In this document: one piece after another, positions 11,499 through 20,223 of the stretch
How positions within the stretch are numbered: the first letter of the stretch is position 1
How the letters are laid out: every line of letters starts with the position of its first letter
Origin: Dyadobacter psychrotolerans
GTDB lineage: Bacteria > Bacteroidota > Bacteroidia > Cytophagales > Spirosomataceae
Length of the DNA: 64,000 bases
Direction of reading: 5' to 3'
Assembly: GCF_004349265.1 (NCBI RefSeq)
Contig: NZ_SMFL01000006.1
Span: 62,001 to 126,000 of the forward strand
Notes under the pieces: generated by a model
What the model saw: only the letters and a program-made list of their open reading frames with translations
Database searches by the model: none
What the model was told of the DNA's origin: nothing
Translations under genes and position numbers: made by a program

Positions 11499-13324
11499 TG
11501 GAAATTAATAAAGAAATAAATAAAAAGGCTTCTGCTGCTTTTTTTGAACAGGAATTAAATAAAGCTTCCCAGGAGGAAAATCAGGCACAGGAAAAATTCA
11601 ACAGGTTTGCCATATCCAGAATTGCCGTTTTCGTGGCCATAATCGGCAACATTGTTATCCTGAACAAAACCGGTAGTCTTGTCTGGCTTGGTTCACTTGT
11701 GCTGCTTATCGTTTTGTTTTTTGTTTTGATGAAAAAACAACAGACAGCAAAGCGGGAGCGAAACTTCCAGCGTAATATTCAAACGGTTAATGAGGACGAA
11801 CTGGAAAGGCTTTCCTTTAAATTTAAAAGAACAGATACAGGAATTCATTACCAGGAAAAAAATCATGGTTATGCTACGGATCTGGATATTTTCGGAGAAT
11901 ATTCGCTTTACAGATTACTCAACCGTACTCGTACAGCCGAAGGAAGCAAAAAGCTGGCTAGCTGGCTAAAAAATCATGCACTTCTTGATGAAGTTCTGAT
12001 GCGGCAGGAAGCTTCTGAAAACTTCAAAAAGTATCCCGGCATTATCCAGAACTGGGAAGCAACTGCTTTGCTTCATGAGCATGCCGCACAGCAGGTTGGC
12101 GCCTTTCGTGCCTGGTCGTCCGAAAAACTTCCTGATGAACTTTCTTTCTCTTTGAAATGGCGTTTCTGGCCGGTTATAACTTTGGCAATTGGCATTCTTG
12201 CCTTGGCAGGACTTATTCCTGGCTGGGTGGTTACTTTAAGTTTAGTGTGGCACGCACTCATAATCAGGCGATTTTTAGCAACTGTCCAATCCATCGCAAA
12301 CCGGACAACAGCTCTGGGTTTTACCCTTCTTGCCTATTCAGAATTATTGGAAAATGCAGAAATTGCACCTTACAATTCGAGATGGTGGAATGAAAGAAAG
12401 GCATTGATTAAAGGTTCGGGAAAGGCGCTGAAACAAGCCGGGAGCCTTTTTGAAAAACTTGATTATCGCAATAACATCTTCTTTTCTCTTTTTGTAGGCA
12501 TCCCGACACTTTGGGATCTGCACTGTCTGGCAGGACTTGAAAAATGGAAACAGGCGCACCAGGCACATTTAAATAGCTGGCTGGAAGTACTTGCAGATAC
12601 AGAAGCAATGAACAGCCTGGCAGGACATGCCTTCGCCAATCCGGAATATACCGTGCCTCAGGTAACCTGGGATAATGGTGTAAATATTGAAGCAAAAGCC
12701 ATGGGCCATCCGCTGATTCCCGAAGAAAAAAGAATCAGTAATGACTTTGTAATGAACGGAATGGGCCAAACTATATTGGTAACAGGCTCAAATATGTCAG
12801 GAAAAAGTACATTTCTAAGAACCATCGGGCTCAATATCGTACTTGCTCAGGCTGGCGCGGTTGTTTCGGCTTCGAAGTTTGCCTGCTCGCCAGTCAGGGT
12901 TTTCAGCAGTATGCGAACTCAGGATTCTCTGGAAGAAAATACTTCTTCGTTTTATGCAGAATTGAAACGTCTTCGCCAATTGCTCGAAATGGCAGACGAA
13001 GCTGATCAGTCGCCCGTATTCTATCTTCTTGATGAAATTCTGAAAGGAACCAACAGCGCAGACCGGCACCGCGGTGCAGAGGCATTAATCAGACAGCTTC
13101 ATCCGAAAAGGTCAGCCGGGCTCGTTTCCACGCACGATCTTGAACTGGGTGAATGGGGAGCAACCGAAAATTATGTTCAGAATTTCCATTTCCGTTCCGA
13201 TGTGGAAAACGGTCAGCTGCATTTTGACTATAAACTGCATCACGGAATCTGCCGCAGTTTTAATGCATCTGAATTGATGAAAATGATGGGAATTGATATC
13301 GGACCGGAGAAGGAAACTGTTTAA
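11498..13324 (+). CDS. MutS-family ATPase with membrane segments
   Basis: A 608-residue protein with the MutS C-terminal ATPase: Walker A GSNMSGKST at 430-438, Walker B YLLDEILKGTN, and STHDLELG. The N-terminal mismatch-recognition domain of true MutS is absent. Instead, residues about 42-82 form two hydrophobic helices (ISRIAVFVAIIGNIVIL, WLGSLVLLIVLFFVL) and a further hydrophobic pair lies near 222-255. This matches a Bacteroidota group annotated as MutS-like DNA mismatch repair protein. A membrane position argues against ordinary mismatch repair; the function is not known. The gene starts within the stop codon of the ABC exporter gene. Confidence 0.85.
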   Translation: MEINKEINKKASAAFFEQELNKASQEENQAQEKFNRFAISRIAVFVAIIGNIVILNKTGSLVWLGSLVLLIVLFFVLMKKQQTAKRERNFQRNIQTVNEDELERLSFKFKRTDTGIHYQEKNHGYATDLDIFGEYSLYRLLNRTRTAEGSKKLASWLKNHALLDEVLMRQEASENFKKYPGIIQNWEATALLHEHAAQQVGAFRAWSSEKLPDELSFSLKWRFWPVITLAIGILALAGLIPGWVVTLSLVWHALIIRRFLATVQSIANRTTALGFTLLAYSELLENAEIAPYNSRWWNERKALIKGSGKALKQAGSLFEKLDYRNNIFFSLFVGIPTLWDLHCLAGLEKWKQAHQAHLNSWLEVLADTEAMNSLAGHAFANPEYTVPQVTWDNGVNIEAKAMGHPLIPEEKRISNDFVMNGMGQTILVTGSNMSGKSTFLRTIGLNIVLAQAGAVVSASKFACSPVRVFSSMRTQDSLEENTSSFYAELKRLRQLLEMADEADQSPVFYLLDEILKGTNSADRHRGAEALIRQLHPKRSAGLVSTHDLELGEWGATENYVQNFHFRSDVENGQLHFDYKLHHGICRSFNASELMKMMGIDIGPEKETV

Positions 13325-13539
13325 TTGTTTGAAGGTTTAAACAATATTTCCATTCAATTTATCAGTGTTTTGCAGGTTTATTTTTAAATCAATAAGCTCG
13401 TAATTTCACCTGCTCCAAATGATATCCGCGGTTTTACGTAACTTTACCTTTCTGAATTACGTTTGTTGATAACGTGAGGATGAAAATCTTAACTTAGAAT
13501 GTCTTTAACAAATAACAAATAACGCTTACAATAAACTGA

Positions 13540-14937
13540 ATGGTAGTAATGATGGCGGGACATCTCGTTTTGGGATTGTCCATTTTGGAAGGAATACAGA
13601 GTTGGTGGCCGGGGGCCCTGGAAGTACTGATCATGGCAGGACAGCTTATTTTAGGCTTGTCTTTATTGGTAGGATTGCATGAATGGGGACACATGGCAGC
13701 TGCCAAAATGTTCGGGATGCGGGTTGAAAAATATTTTATAGGTTTCCCTCCTAAGATTTTTAGTATACAAAGAGGTGAAACAGAGTATGGTATCGGTGCT
13801 ATTCCGCTGGGAGGTTTTGTTAAAATCTCCGGAATGATCGATGAGTCGATGGATACTGAGGCGATGAACAAAGATCCTCAGCCATGGGAATTCCGCTCGA
13901 AGCCAGCCTGGCAGCGTTTGATCGTTATGCTTGGTGGTATCATCGTCAACGTGATCGTTGGTATTATTATCTTTGTTTTTCTTGCCTATAAAAACGGAGA
14001 ACAGGTTTTATCCAGAGAAGAATTAAACAAAAACGGAATTGTGGCAAGTGATCTTGCTCAGGAAATTGGTTTACGTACCGGCGATAAAATCGTGAAGGTG
14101 AACGGCAAACCATACGACAGTTTCAGCGATATTTTAAGCTCTGATGTTTTCCTGGGAAGCAACAGTTCCTACACCGTTTTGCGTAATGGCGAAGAAGTTG
14201 AAATTGATATTCCAAACGACTTTATCGAAAGACTATCGGACACTGAAGAAAAAGGAATTTTTGTACAGGCACGTATTCCGTTTAAAGTGGGAGAAGTCGT
14301 ACCGGATATGCCAGCTGCTGAATCCGGTTTGAAAGTGGGTGATCAGGTTGTCTCCATCAATGGCAAGCCCGTTAAATTCTATGATGAATTTCAGGTTGAA
14401 GTTCCAAAGTATAAAGGCAAACAAATTGACCTGGGCGTTGAACGCAACGGCGTAAAACAGGACCTGAAAATGACTGTTACTCCGGATGGAACTGTGGGGG
14501 TAAGAGCCGACAGGACACTCTTGAATTTTACAACAATCAATTATACATTCCCGGAAGCTGTCAAAGAAGGTACAGCAGATGCTTTTGGTGTGGTTTATAA
14601 CAACATAAAAGGTTTTGGAAAAATTTTCCGCCGCGAGGTTTCCGCATCAAAAGCACTCAGCGGTCCAATCGGTATTGCACGCATGTTTGGCGGTGTCTGG
14701 GACTGGGAAAACTTCTGGCGTCTAACCGGGCTTCTTTCCATGGTTCTTGCATTTATGAACGCTCTGCCAATTCCTGCTTTGGATGGCGGGCATGCAGTAA
14801 TTCTTTCATATGAGATCATTTCAGGCAGAAAGCCTTCGGATGCTTTTCTTGAAAATGCACAAAAAGTGGGTATGGTATTACTGCTTGGACTGATGGCATT
14901 TGCAATCTTTAATGATGTCTGGAAAGTTATATTTTAA
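13540..14937 (+). CDS. rseP: RIP metalloprotease RseP (site-2 protease)
   Basis: An intramembrane zinc protease that typically cleaves anti-sigma factors within the membrane. The zinc motif HEWGH is at residues 47-51 in the first true membrane helix, two PDZ domains lie at about 150-330 (KVNGKPYDSF, SINGKPVKFYD), and NALPIPALDGGHAV carries the third ligand. The length is 465 residues. The N-terminus is odd: MAGHLVLGLSILEG (from 13552) is a diverged copy of MAGQLILGLSLLVG (from 13633), 81 bases apart, and the first copy lacks the zinc motif. The ATG at 13633 would give the standard-length protein; the ATG at 13540 includes the duplication. Confidence 0.93.
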   Translation: MVVMMAGHLVLGLSILEGIQSWWPGALEVLIMAGQLILGLSLLVGLHEWGHMAAAKMFGMRVEKYFIGFPPKIFSIQRGETEYGIGAIPLGGFVKISGMIDESMDTEAMNKDPQPWEFRSKPAWQRLIVMLGGIIVNVIVGIIIFVFLAYKNGEQVLSREELNKNGIVASDLAQEIGLRTGDKIVKVNGKPYDSFSDILSSDVFLGSNSSYTVLRNGEEVEIDIPNDFIERLSDTEEKGIFVQARIPFKVGEVVPDMPAAESGLKVGDQVVSINGKPVKFYDEFQVEVPKYKGKQIDLGVERNGVKQDLKMTVTPDGTVGVRADRTLLNFTTINYTFPEAVKEGTADAFGVVYNNIKGFGKIFRREVSASKALSGPIGIARMFGGVWDWENFWRLTGLLSMVLAFMNALPIPALDGGHAVILSYEIISGRKPSDAFLENAQKVGMVLLLGLMAFAIFNDVWKVIF

Positions 14938-14986
14938 AATGGACAAGGGAAAGAGGGAGGAAGGAGGATGGGAAAACTTCTATTTA

Positions 14987-15499
14987 ATGGCTCAGAAAAA
15001 AGCTAGATTTGGGCTTGTCCTTTCCTCCATTCTCCTCTCTTCACTACTATTCTTTTCAGCAAGTCCAAAGCACGAATACCACGTGAGTGTAACGCAGATG
15101 CAGTATAATCCTGCAATCAAAACTTTTGAAATCAGCATCAGAATCTTTACCGATGACCTTGAAAAAGGGCTGGCAGCAGATAACGGGAACAAGCGGTTTT
15201 TGATAAAAAACAATGACCAGAATGACCCGTTTATCGAACGTTACATTCGTAAAAACTTTCTGCTAACCGATCATTTAAAAAAAGTTGCAGCATTGCGTTA
15301 CATCGGAAAAGAACAGGAGGAAGACGCAACATGGGTTTATCTCGAAATTCCTTTTCAGACTACCCTGGATGGATGTAAATTACAGAACAGTATTTTATCC
15401 GAAGCTTTTGAGGATCAGGTCAATATGACAAATTTGAAATACACTTCTGATAAAAAAACCTTTCTTTTCAAAAAAGGACAACTTGTGCAGTCCTTATAA
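14987..15499 (+). CDS. DUF6702 family exported protein
   Basis: A 170-residue protein: signal-like helix (LVLSSILLSSLLFFSA) then EYHVSVTQMQYNPAIKTFEISIRIFTDDLEKGL, the N-terminal signature of DUF6702. Residues in the middle (KNFLLTDHLKKV, WVYLEIPFQTTLDG) suggest a compact beta-sandwich. Function is unknown. The ATG at 14987 gives a clean signal peptide; an earlier ATG at 14939, just after the rseP stop at 14937, would add 16 hydrophilic residues from a purine-rich stretch that may instead hold the ribosome-binding site. It probably shares a transcript with rseP. Confidence 0.75.
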   Translation: MAQKKARFGLVLSSILLSSLLFFSASPKHEYHVSVTQMQYNPAIKTFEISIRIFTDDLEKGLAADNGNKRFLIKNNDQNDPFIERYIRKNFLLTDHLKKVAALRYIGKEQEEDATWVYLEIPFQTTLDGCKLQNSILSEAFEDQVNMTNLKYTSDKKTFLFKKGQLVQSL

Positions 15500-15605
15500 T
15501 TGTTTTACCTTTCCGAAGCCTGACATAATGAACCATGGCATGGCTATTTTGTTTTATACTCCCTTTCTTTTGAAAGTCATTATTTATATATTGGGAAAAG
15601 ATTTT

Positions 15606-15620
15606 CTGTCATTTTGACAG
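15606..15620. promoter_or_regulatory. 15-bp palindrome just upstream of lon
   Basis: CTGTCATTTTGACAG has perfect 6-base arms around TTT and ends 7 bases before the lon ATG at 15628. Position and symmetry fit a repressor or activator site for a heat-shock-type gene. This is an inference from one site only. Confidence 0.4.
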
Positions 15621-15627
15621 ACCGCCT

Positions 15628-18144
15628 ATGAAATTTGAACCTTCTGACTTATATAGTCGGCTGCTTATGTCCGATTCGGATATGGATAGCCTTGAAATTG
15701 TCCCTCTCGGAGGTCCTGACGGATCCGATGAGCCTTTTGAATTACCTGGTGAACTAGCCATATTACCGATAAGGCAAACCGTTCTTTTCCCCGGCATGGT
15801 GATTCCGGTCACCGTAGTCCGCCAGAAAGCAATCCGCCTTGTTAAAAAAATATATCGCAACTCTGACATCAATCTTCGGATTTTAGGTGCTGTAACCCAG
15901 GAAAAACCCAATAAGGAAGATCCCACGGCAGATGATTTATACAGCGTAGGAACCGTAGCACAGATCCTGAAAATGATCACTTTGCCAGATGGTAATGTAA
16001 CGATCATTGTTCAGGGCAGACAGCGTTTTGAGATCAAATCTATTATCAGTGAAGATCCCTATATCACGGCCTCCGTTCAGGCAATTGAAGATACTTTTGT
16101 AGCGCCTACCAAAAAAGAATCGAAAGCATTGCTGCAGTCGCTTCGTGACGGTGCGCACAAAATAATGCGGCTGAACCCTGAAATTCCTCAAGAAGCACGC
16201 ATTGCACTTGATAATATCGAAAGCCCGGTATTCCTGATCCATTTCCTTTCTTCAAACATCAACGTAGAAGTTGCTGATAAACAGAAACTTCTGGAAGAGA
16301 AAAATGGTCACAAGCAAGCTACACTTCTCCTTCAGTACATGATGCGGGAGATTGAAATGCTTGAACTAAAAAGGGAAATACAGTCAAAAGCAAGCTCGGA
16401 TATTGACCAGCAGCAGCGGGATTATTTTCTGCGTCAGCAAATTAAGGTTTTGCATGATGAGCTGGGAATGGATAGCCCGGAACGCGATATGGACGAAATC
16501 CGTCTGAAAGCAAGCCAGAAAAAATGGACGGATTCTGTTCGCAGCCATTTTGATAAGGAGCTTGCAAAATTACAGCGTATCAATCCAATGGCTCCGGAGT
16601 ATCCTGTAACCATGAATTACCTTGAAACTCTGGTTGATTTGCCATGGGGACAATATACGAAAGACAATTTTGATCTTGTAAGAGCTCAAAAAATTCTGGA
16701 TTCCGACCATTTCGGCCTTGAAAAAGTGAAGGAACGGATCATTGAATATCTGGCCGTTCTAAAACTGAAAGGAAATCTAAAAGCACCGATTCTTTGTTTG
16801 TATGGACCTCCCGGGGTTGGAAAAACTTCACTGGGAAAATCTATCGCAAAAGCATTGAACCGCGAATACATTCGTATGGCATTAGGCGGGGTTCACGATG
16901 AAGCTGAAATACGCGGTCACCGTAAAACCTACATTGGTGCCATGCCGGGCAAAATCATTCAGAATATTAAAAAAGCTGGTTCTGCGAATCCTGTTTTTAT
17001 CCTGGATGAAATCGATAAGGTAAGTTCAGATTACCGCGGCGATCCTTCTTCTGCTTTGCTGGAAGTATTGGATCCCGAACAAAATTCTTCATTTACTGAC
17101 AATTACCTGGAAGTTGAATACGACTTATCCCGTGTTCTTTTTGTAGCAACCGCAAATTCACTGGATACGATCCATCCGGCTCTTCGTGACCGTATGGAGA
17201 TTATCGAAATGACAGGTTATACAATTGAAGAAAAATTACAGATTGCCAAAAGATACCTGGTTCCAAAACAGAGGAAAGATCACGGACTAAAAGCAACCGA
17301 TGTGAAAATTGACGATGCTGCTCTGGTTAAAATTATTGAAGGATATACCCGTGAGTCCGGTGTTCGTAATCTGGAACAAAAGGTTGGTGCTGTGGTGCGG
17401 AAAATTGCCAAGTCAGTAGCAATGGATCAGGAATATCCAAAAACGATTAAGGCAGAACAGATTGAAAAATATCTGGGCGCTGAGATTTTTGATAAAGATC
17501 TTTATCAGGACAATGACTTCGCAGGTGTTGTAACTGGTCTTGCCTGGACTTCGGTTGGGGGTGAAATATTATTCATTGAAACCAGTCTAAGTCGCGGAAA
17601 AGGTGGATTGACTTTATCAGGTCAATTGGGTGATGTCATGAAAGAATCAGCTGTTGCAGCACTTTCTTACCTGAAAGCCAATGCTGACCGTCTTGGAATC
17701 GATTACAGGGTGTTTAATCATTACGATCTGCACGTACACGTTCCGGCTGGTGCTGTGCCGAAGGATGGCCCGTCTGCTGGTGTTACAATGGTTACATCCA
17801 TGGCTTCCATCTTTACACAGAGACGAATCAAACCATACATTGCAATGACTGGTGAGATTACGCTGAGAGGAAAAGTACTTCCGGTTGGTGGTGTTAAAGA
17901 AAAAATTCTTGCAGCACGTCGCGCAGGAGTAAGGGAAATTATTCTTTGCAAAAAGAATCGTAAGGATATTGAAGAAGTACCGGCGAACTATATTAAAGAT
18001 CTGACCTTCCATTATGTGGATCAGATCGATGAAGTTCTTGCGATCGCACTTTTACCTGAAACAGTAAAAAACCCAATTCATTTTGTTTTTCCAAAAGAAG
18101 AAAAGGAAAAAGAAGAAAGTGGATTCGTTACGCTGAATGTTTAA
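15628..18144 (+). CDS. lon: ATP-dependent Lon protease
   Basis: An 838-residue cytosolic AAA+ serine protease that degrades misfolded and regulatory proteins. The N-terminal substrate domain begins with LAILPIRQTVLFPGMVIPV, a coiled-coil region follows, then the AAA domain with Walker A GPPGVGKTS and Walker B VFILDEIDKV. The proteolytic dyad is Ser716 in PKDGPSAGV and Lys759 in GGVKEKIL, spaced 43 residues apart as in Escherichia coli Lon. The length is slightly above the usual 780-820 because of a 40-residue acidic N-terminal extension; an internal ATG 13 codons in is an alternative start. A palindrome at 15606-15620 precedes the start. Confidence 0.97.
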   Translation: MKFEPSDLYSRLLMSDSDMDSLEIVPLGGPDGSDEPFELPGELAILPIRQTVLFPGMVIPVTVVRQKAIRLVKKIYRNSDINLRILGAVTQEKPNKEDPTADDLYSVGTVAQILKMITLPDGNVTIIVQGRQRFEIKSIISEDPYITASVQAIEDTFVAPTKKESKALLQSLRDGAHKIMRLNPEIPQEARIALDNIESPVFLIHFLSSNINVEVADKQKLLEEKNGHKQATLLLQYMMREIEMLELKREIQSKASSDIDQQQRDYFLRQQIKVLHDELGMDSPERDMDEIRLKASQKKWTDSVRSHFDKELAKLQRINPMAPEYPVTMNYLETLVDLPWGQYTKDNFDLVRAQKILDSDHFGLEKVKERIIEYLAVLKLKGNLKAPILCLYGPPGVGKTSLGKSIAKALNREYIRMALGGVHDEAEIRGHRKTYIGAMPGKIIQNIKKAGSANPVFILDEIDKVSSDYRGDPSSALLEVLDPEQNSSFTDNYLEVEYDLSRVLFVATANSLDTIHPALRDRMEIIEMTGYTIEEKLQIAKRYLVPKQRKDHGLKATDVKIDDAALVKIIEGYTRESGVRNLEQKVGAVVRKIAKSVAMDQEYPKTIKAEQIEKYLGAEIFDKDLYQDNDFAGVVTGLAWTSVGGEILFIETSLSRGKGGLTLSGQLGDVMKESAVAALSYLKANADRLGIDYRVFNHYDLHVHVPAGAVPKDGPSAGVTMVTSMASIFTQRRIKPYIAMTGEITLRGKVLPVGGVKEKILAARRAGVREIILCKKNRKDIEEVPANYIKDLTFHYVDQIDEVLAIALLPETVKNPIHFVFPKEEKEKEESGFVTLNV

Positions 18145-18171
18145 TCGATTTTAAGAATTGATATCTAAGAC

Positions 18172-18204
18172 GGTCCGGTGGTGCAAATCATCGGACCATT
18201 TTTT
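18172..18204 (+). terminator. Intrinsic terminator of lon
   Basis: Arms 18172-18180 and 18189-18197 (GGTCCGGTG with CATCGGACC, one G-T pair) around an 8-base loop, followed by A and six T. It lies 28 bases after the lon stop. Confidence 0.85.
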
Positions 18205-18249
18205 CGAGTTTCCAGACAGGTTCAGGTCATAGAATCAACAATTGAATTT

Positions 18250-18422
18250 GGCTCCGCGAAGAGCCCCCTGTTTATAGAACCAATTTACGAAATTGAATCT
18301 CCGGCTCCTTCTGAGCCTCCTAAAAACAAATTCCTAATTTTTTAATGTAGGAAACTCCTGCGGAGTGTAGGCCCACTAAAAAAACCTCATTTTCTATAAA
18401 CAGGATGCCCTTACCGGGCATC
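18250..18422. repeat. Cluster of short palindromes inside a 13-bp inverted repeat
   Basis: This fills most of the 378-base gap between lon and the tagaturonate reductase gene. Seen in order: GGCTCCGCGAAGAGCC (18250-18265); CCTGTTTATAGAA (18267-18279), exactly inverted at 18392-18404; GGCTCCTTCTGAGCC (18303-18317); ACTCCTGCGGAGT (18354-18366); and GATGCCC/GGGCATC (18404-18422). The arrangement looks like a mosaic of REP-type elements. No open frame of note lies within it. Confidence 0.7.
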
Positions 18423-18522
18423 ACCACTTAAATCGATATTGAAGCAATAAACCGAATCATGTTCTGTTAAGGGTCCTCTTTTAAAACTTGCGTCATTATC
18501 AACAAACAAGAAACACACCCAA

Positions 18523-20001
18523 ATGTCCTTACCACAACTTTCTCCGGAACTTCTGGATCAGCGTCCTGACTTATTGCCGGACCATACAAAACTACTTGCA
18601 TTACCAGAAAAAATTATACAATTCGGTACCGGGGTCCTTCTTCGTGGTTTGCCTGATTTTTTTGTAAACAAAGCAAACCTGCAGGGGATTTTTAACGGCA
18701 GGATCGTGGTTGTAAAATCGACCAATACCGGCGGAACCGATGCGTTTTCAGAGCAAACAAATGTGTTTTCCCATAGTATACGCGGTATTGAAAATGGTAA
18801 TCAGATTGATGACATCGTTATCAACACTGCTATTAGCCGGACACTTGCCGCTGCTAATAGCTGGGCTGAGATCCTGGAATGCGCGCGTAATCCGGAGATT
18901 AAAATTGCCATTTCCAATACAACCGAAGTAGGTATCCAACTTGTGGATGATGATATCTCCGCTACACCACCCACTTCTTTTCCAGGAAAACTGACTGCCT
19001 ATCTTTACGAGCGATTCAAAACTTTCCATGGTTCGGCAGAATCAGGAATGGTTATTGTTCCGACAGAACTCATCGTTGGCAACGGCGACAAACTTCGTGA
19101 TATCGTTTTTGAACAGGCTGAACGCCATAACCTGGGCAAGGCTTTCACAGAATGGCTGGAGTTCAGTAATGAGTTTTGCAACTCTTTGGTTGATAGGATC
19201 GTTCCAGGAAAACCGGACGCCGAAACCGTTTCTGAATTAACAGAAAGGCAAGGATTTAAAGATGACATCCTGATCGTTTCAGAAGTTTACAGCCTTTGGG
19301 CCATTCAGGGTGGCGAAAAGGTAAGTTCTGTATTAAGCTTTGCGCCAGCCGACAAAGGTGTTGTCATTGCTCCGAACATTGATCTTTTCCGTGAATTAAA
19401 GCTTCGTCTGCTTAACGGAACACATACCCTGGCTTCCGGGCTTTCCTACCTACACGGACTTGATACCGTTCGTGAAGCTATGGAAAACCAGGAAACATCG
19501 GATTACATTGCCGGCGTCATGTTAAAAGAACTGGCACCCGCCATTCCTTACGAATTGAATTTAAGCGTGGCAGAAGAATTCGGAAACACGGTTCTGGATC
19601 GTTTCAGGAACCCTTTTATCCGTCACCAGCTTATCGATATTACCGTACAATACACCGCAAAAATGAAAATGCGGAATATACCAACACTTTTAAGTCATTA
19701 CGAAAAAACAGATGCTGTACCTGAGCTTTTTGCAAAAGGCTTCGCGGCATTCCTGCAATTTATGAAACCGATCCTCCATAAGGACGGCGGGTTTTATGGT
19801 GACCGCAACGGACAGCTCTATCCAATCCGCTGTGATTCCGCTGCGTATTTTGATGAGAAATGGAAAAATGCCGCTTCTCCGCTTGACCTGGCACATCAGG
19901 TTTTAGAAGATGCTGCTTTGTGGGGAGCTGACCTTACTTTACTTCCTGGTTTTGAAGACGCAGTCAAAGAAAATATGACTGTTCCGCTTATTACGGAATG
20001 A
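18523..20001 (+). CDS. uxaB: Tagaturonate reductase (altronate oxidoreductase)
   Basis: A 492-residue member of the mannitol/fructuronate/tagaturonate dehydrogenase family, close in length to UxaB (483). It would reduce D-tagaturonate to D-altronate with NADH in galacturonate breakdown. The N-terminal Rossmann-like region has IIQFGTGVLLRGLPDFF; later motifs are VVVKSTN, AISNTTEVGI, VPTELIVGNGDKL, DRIVPGKP and the conserved LRLLNGTHTLASGL with its Asn-Gly-x-His core. UxaB rather than UxuB is favoured by overall pattern, not by a single residue. The uxaC, kdgK and kdgA genes that would work with it are 40 kb away. It stands alone between two palindromic repeat clusters. Confidence 0.85.
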   Translation: MSLPQLSPELLDQRPDLLPDHTKLLALPEKIIQFGTGVLLRGLPDFFVNKANLQGIFNGRIVVVKSTNTGGTDAFSEQTNVFSHSIRGIENGNQIDDIVINTAISRTLAAANSWAEILECARNPEIKIAISNTTEVGIQLVDDDISATPPTSFPGKLTAYLYERFKTFHGSAESGMVIVPTELIVGNGDKLRDIVFEQAERHNLGKAFTEWLEFSNEFCNSLVDRIVPGKPDAETVSELTERQGFKDDILIVSEVYSLWAIQGGEKVSSVLSFAPADKGVVIAPNIDLFRELKLRLLNGTHTLASGLSYLHGLDTVREAMENQETSDYIAGVMLKELAPAIPYELNLSVAEEFGNTVLDRFRNPFIRHQLIDITVQYTAKMKMRNIPTLLSHYEKTDAVPELFAKGFAAFLQFMKPILHKDGGFYGDRNGQLYPIRCDSAAYFDEKWKNAASPLDLAHQVLEDAALWGADLTLLPGFEDAVKENMTVPLITE

Positions 20002-20056
20002 ACAAACCATCACCATCCTCGGGAAGCTGCTATAATCTAACCTGTAACTGAACTAA

Positions 20057-20203
20057 CCCCAGGCTTGAGCCTGGGGTAGTAGTCAAATCAGCATACGTAA
20101 CGGCTTTAGCCAAAGTTAATCAGCGTCGTCAGAAGGACTGGCTACATTTATGGCTAAAGCCGTAGGATATTTACGTCCGAATGCCCCAGGCTGAAGCCTG
20201 GGG
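20057..20203. repeat. Nested REP-like element (two palindrome pairs)
   Basis: The outer units are the palindromes CCCCAGGCTTGAGCCTGGGG (20057-20076) and CCCCAGGCTGAAGCCTGGGG (20184-20203). Between them CGGCTTTAGCCA (20101-20112) is exactly inverted as TGGCTAAAGCCG (20151-20162). The whole 147-base unit is symmetrical and fills the gap between two convergent genes, as expected for REP/BIME-type repeats that are mobilised by single-strand transposases of the RAYT family (established for other bacteria). It may also end transcription from both sides. Confidence 0.8.
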
Positions 20204-20223
20204 TTAAGTATAGTTGTGATTCA

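Noticed and set aside
18205-18522. CRISPR-like array in the repeat-rich gap
   Set aside because: The units differ from each other and are palindromic; there is no regular repeat-spacer pattern.
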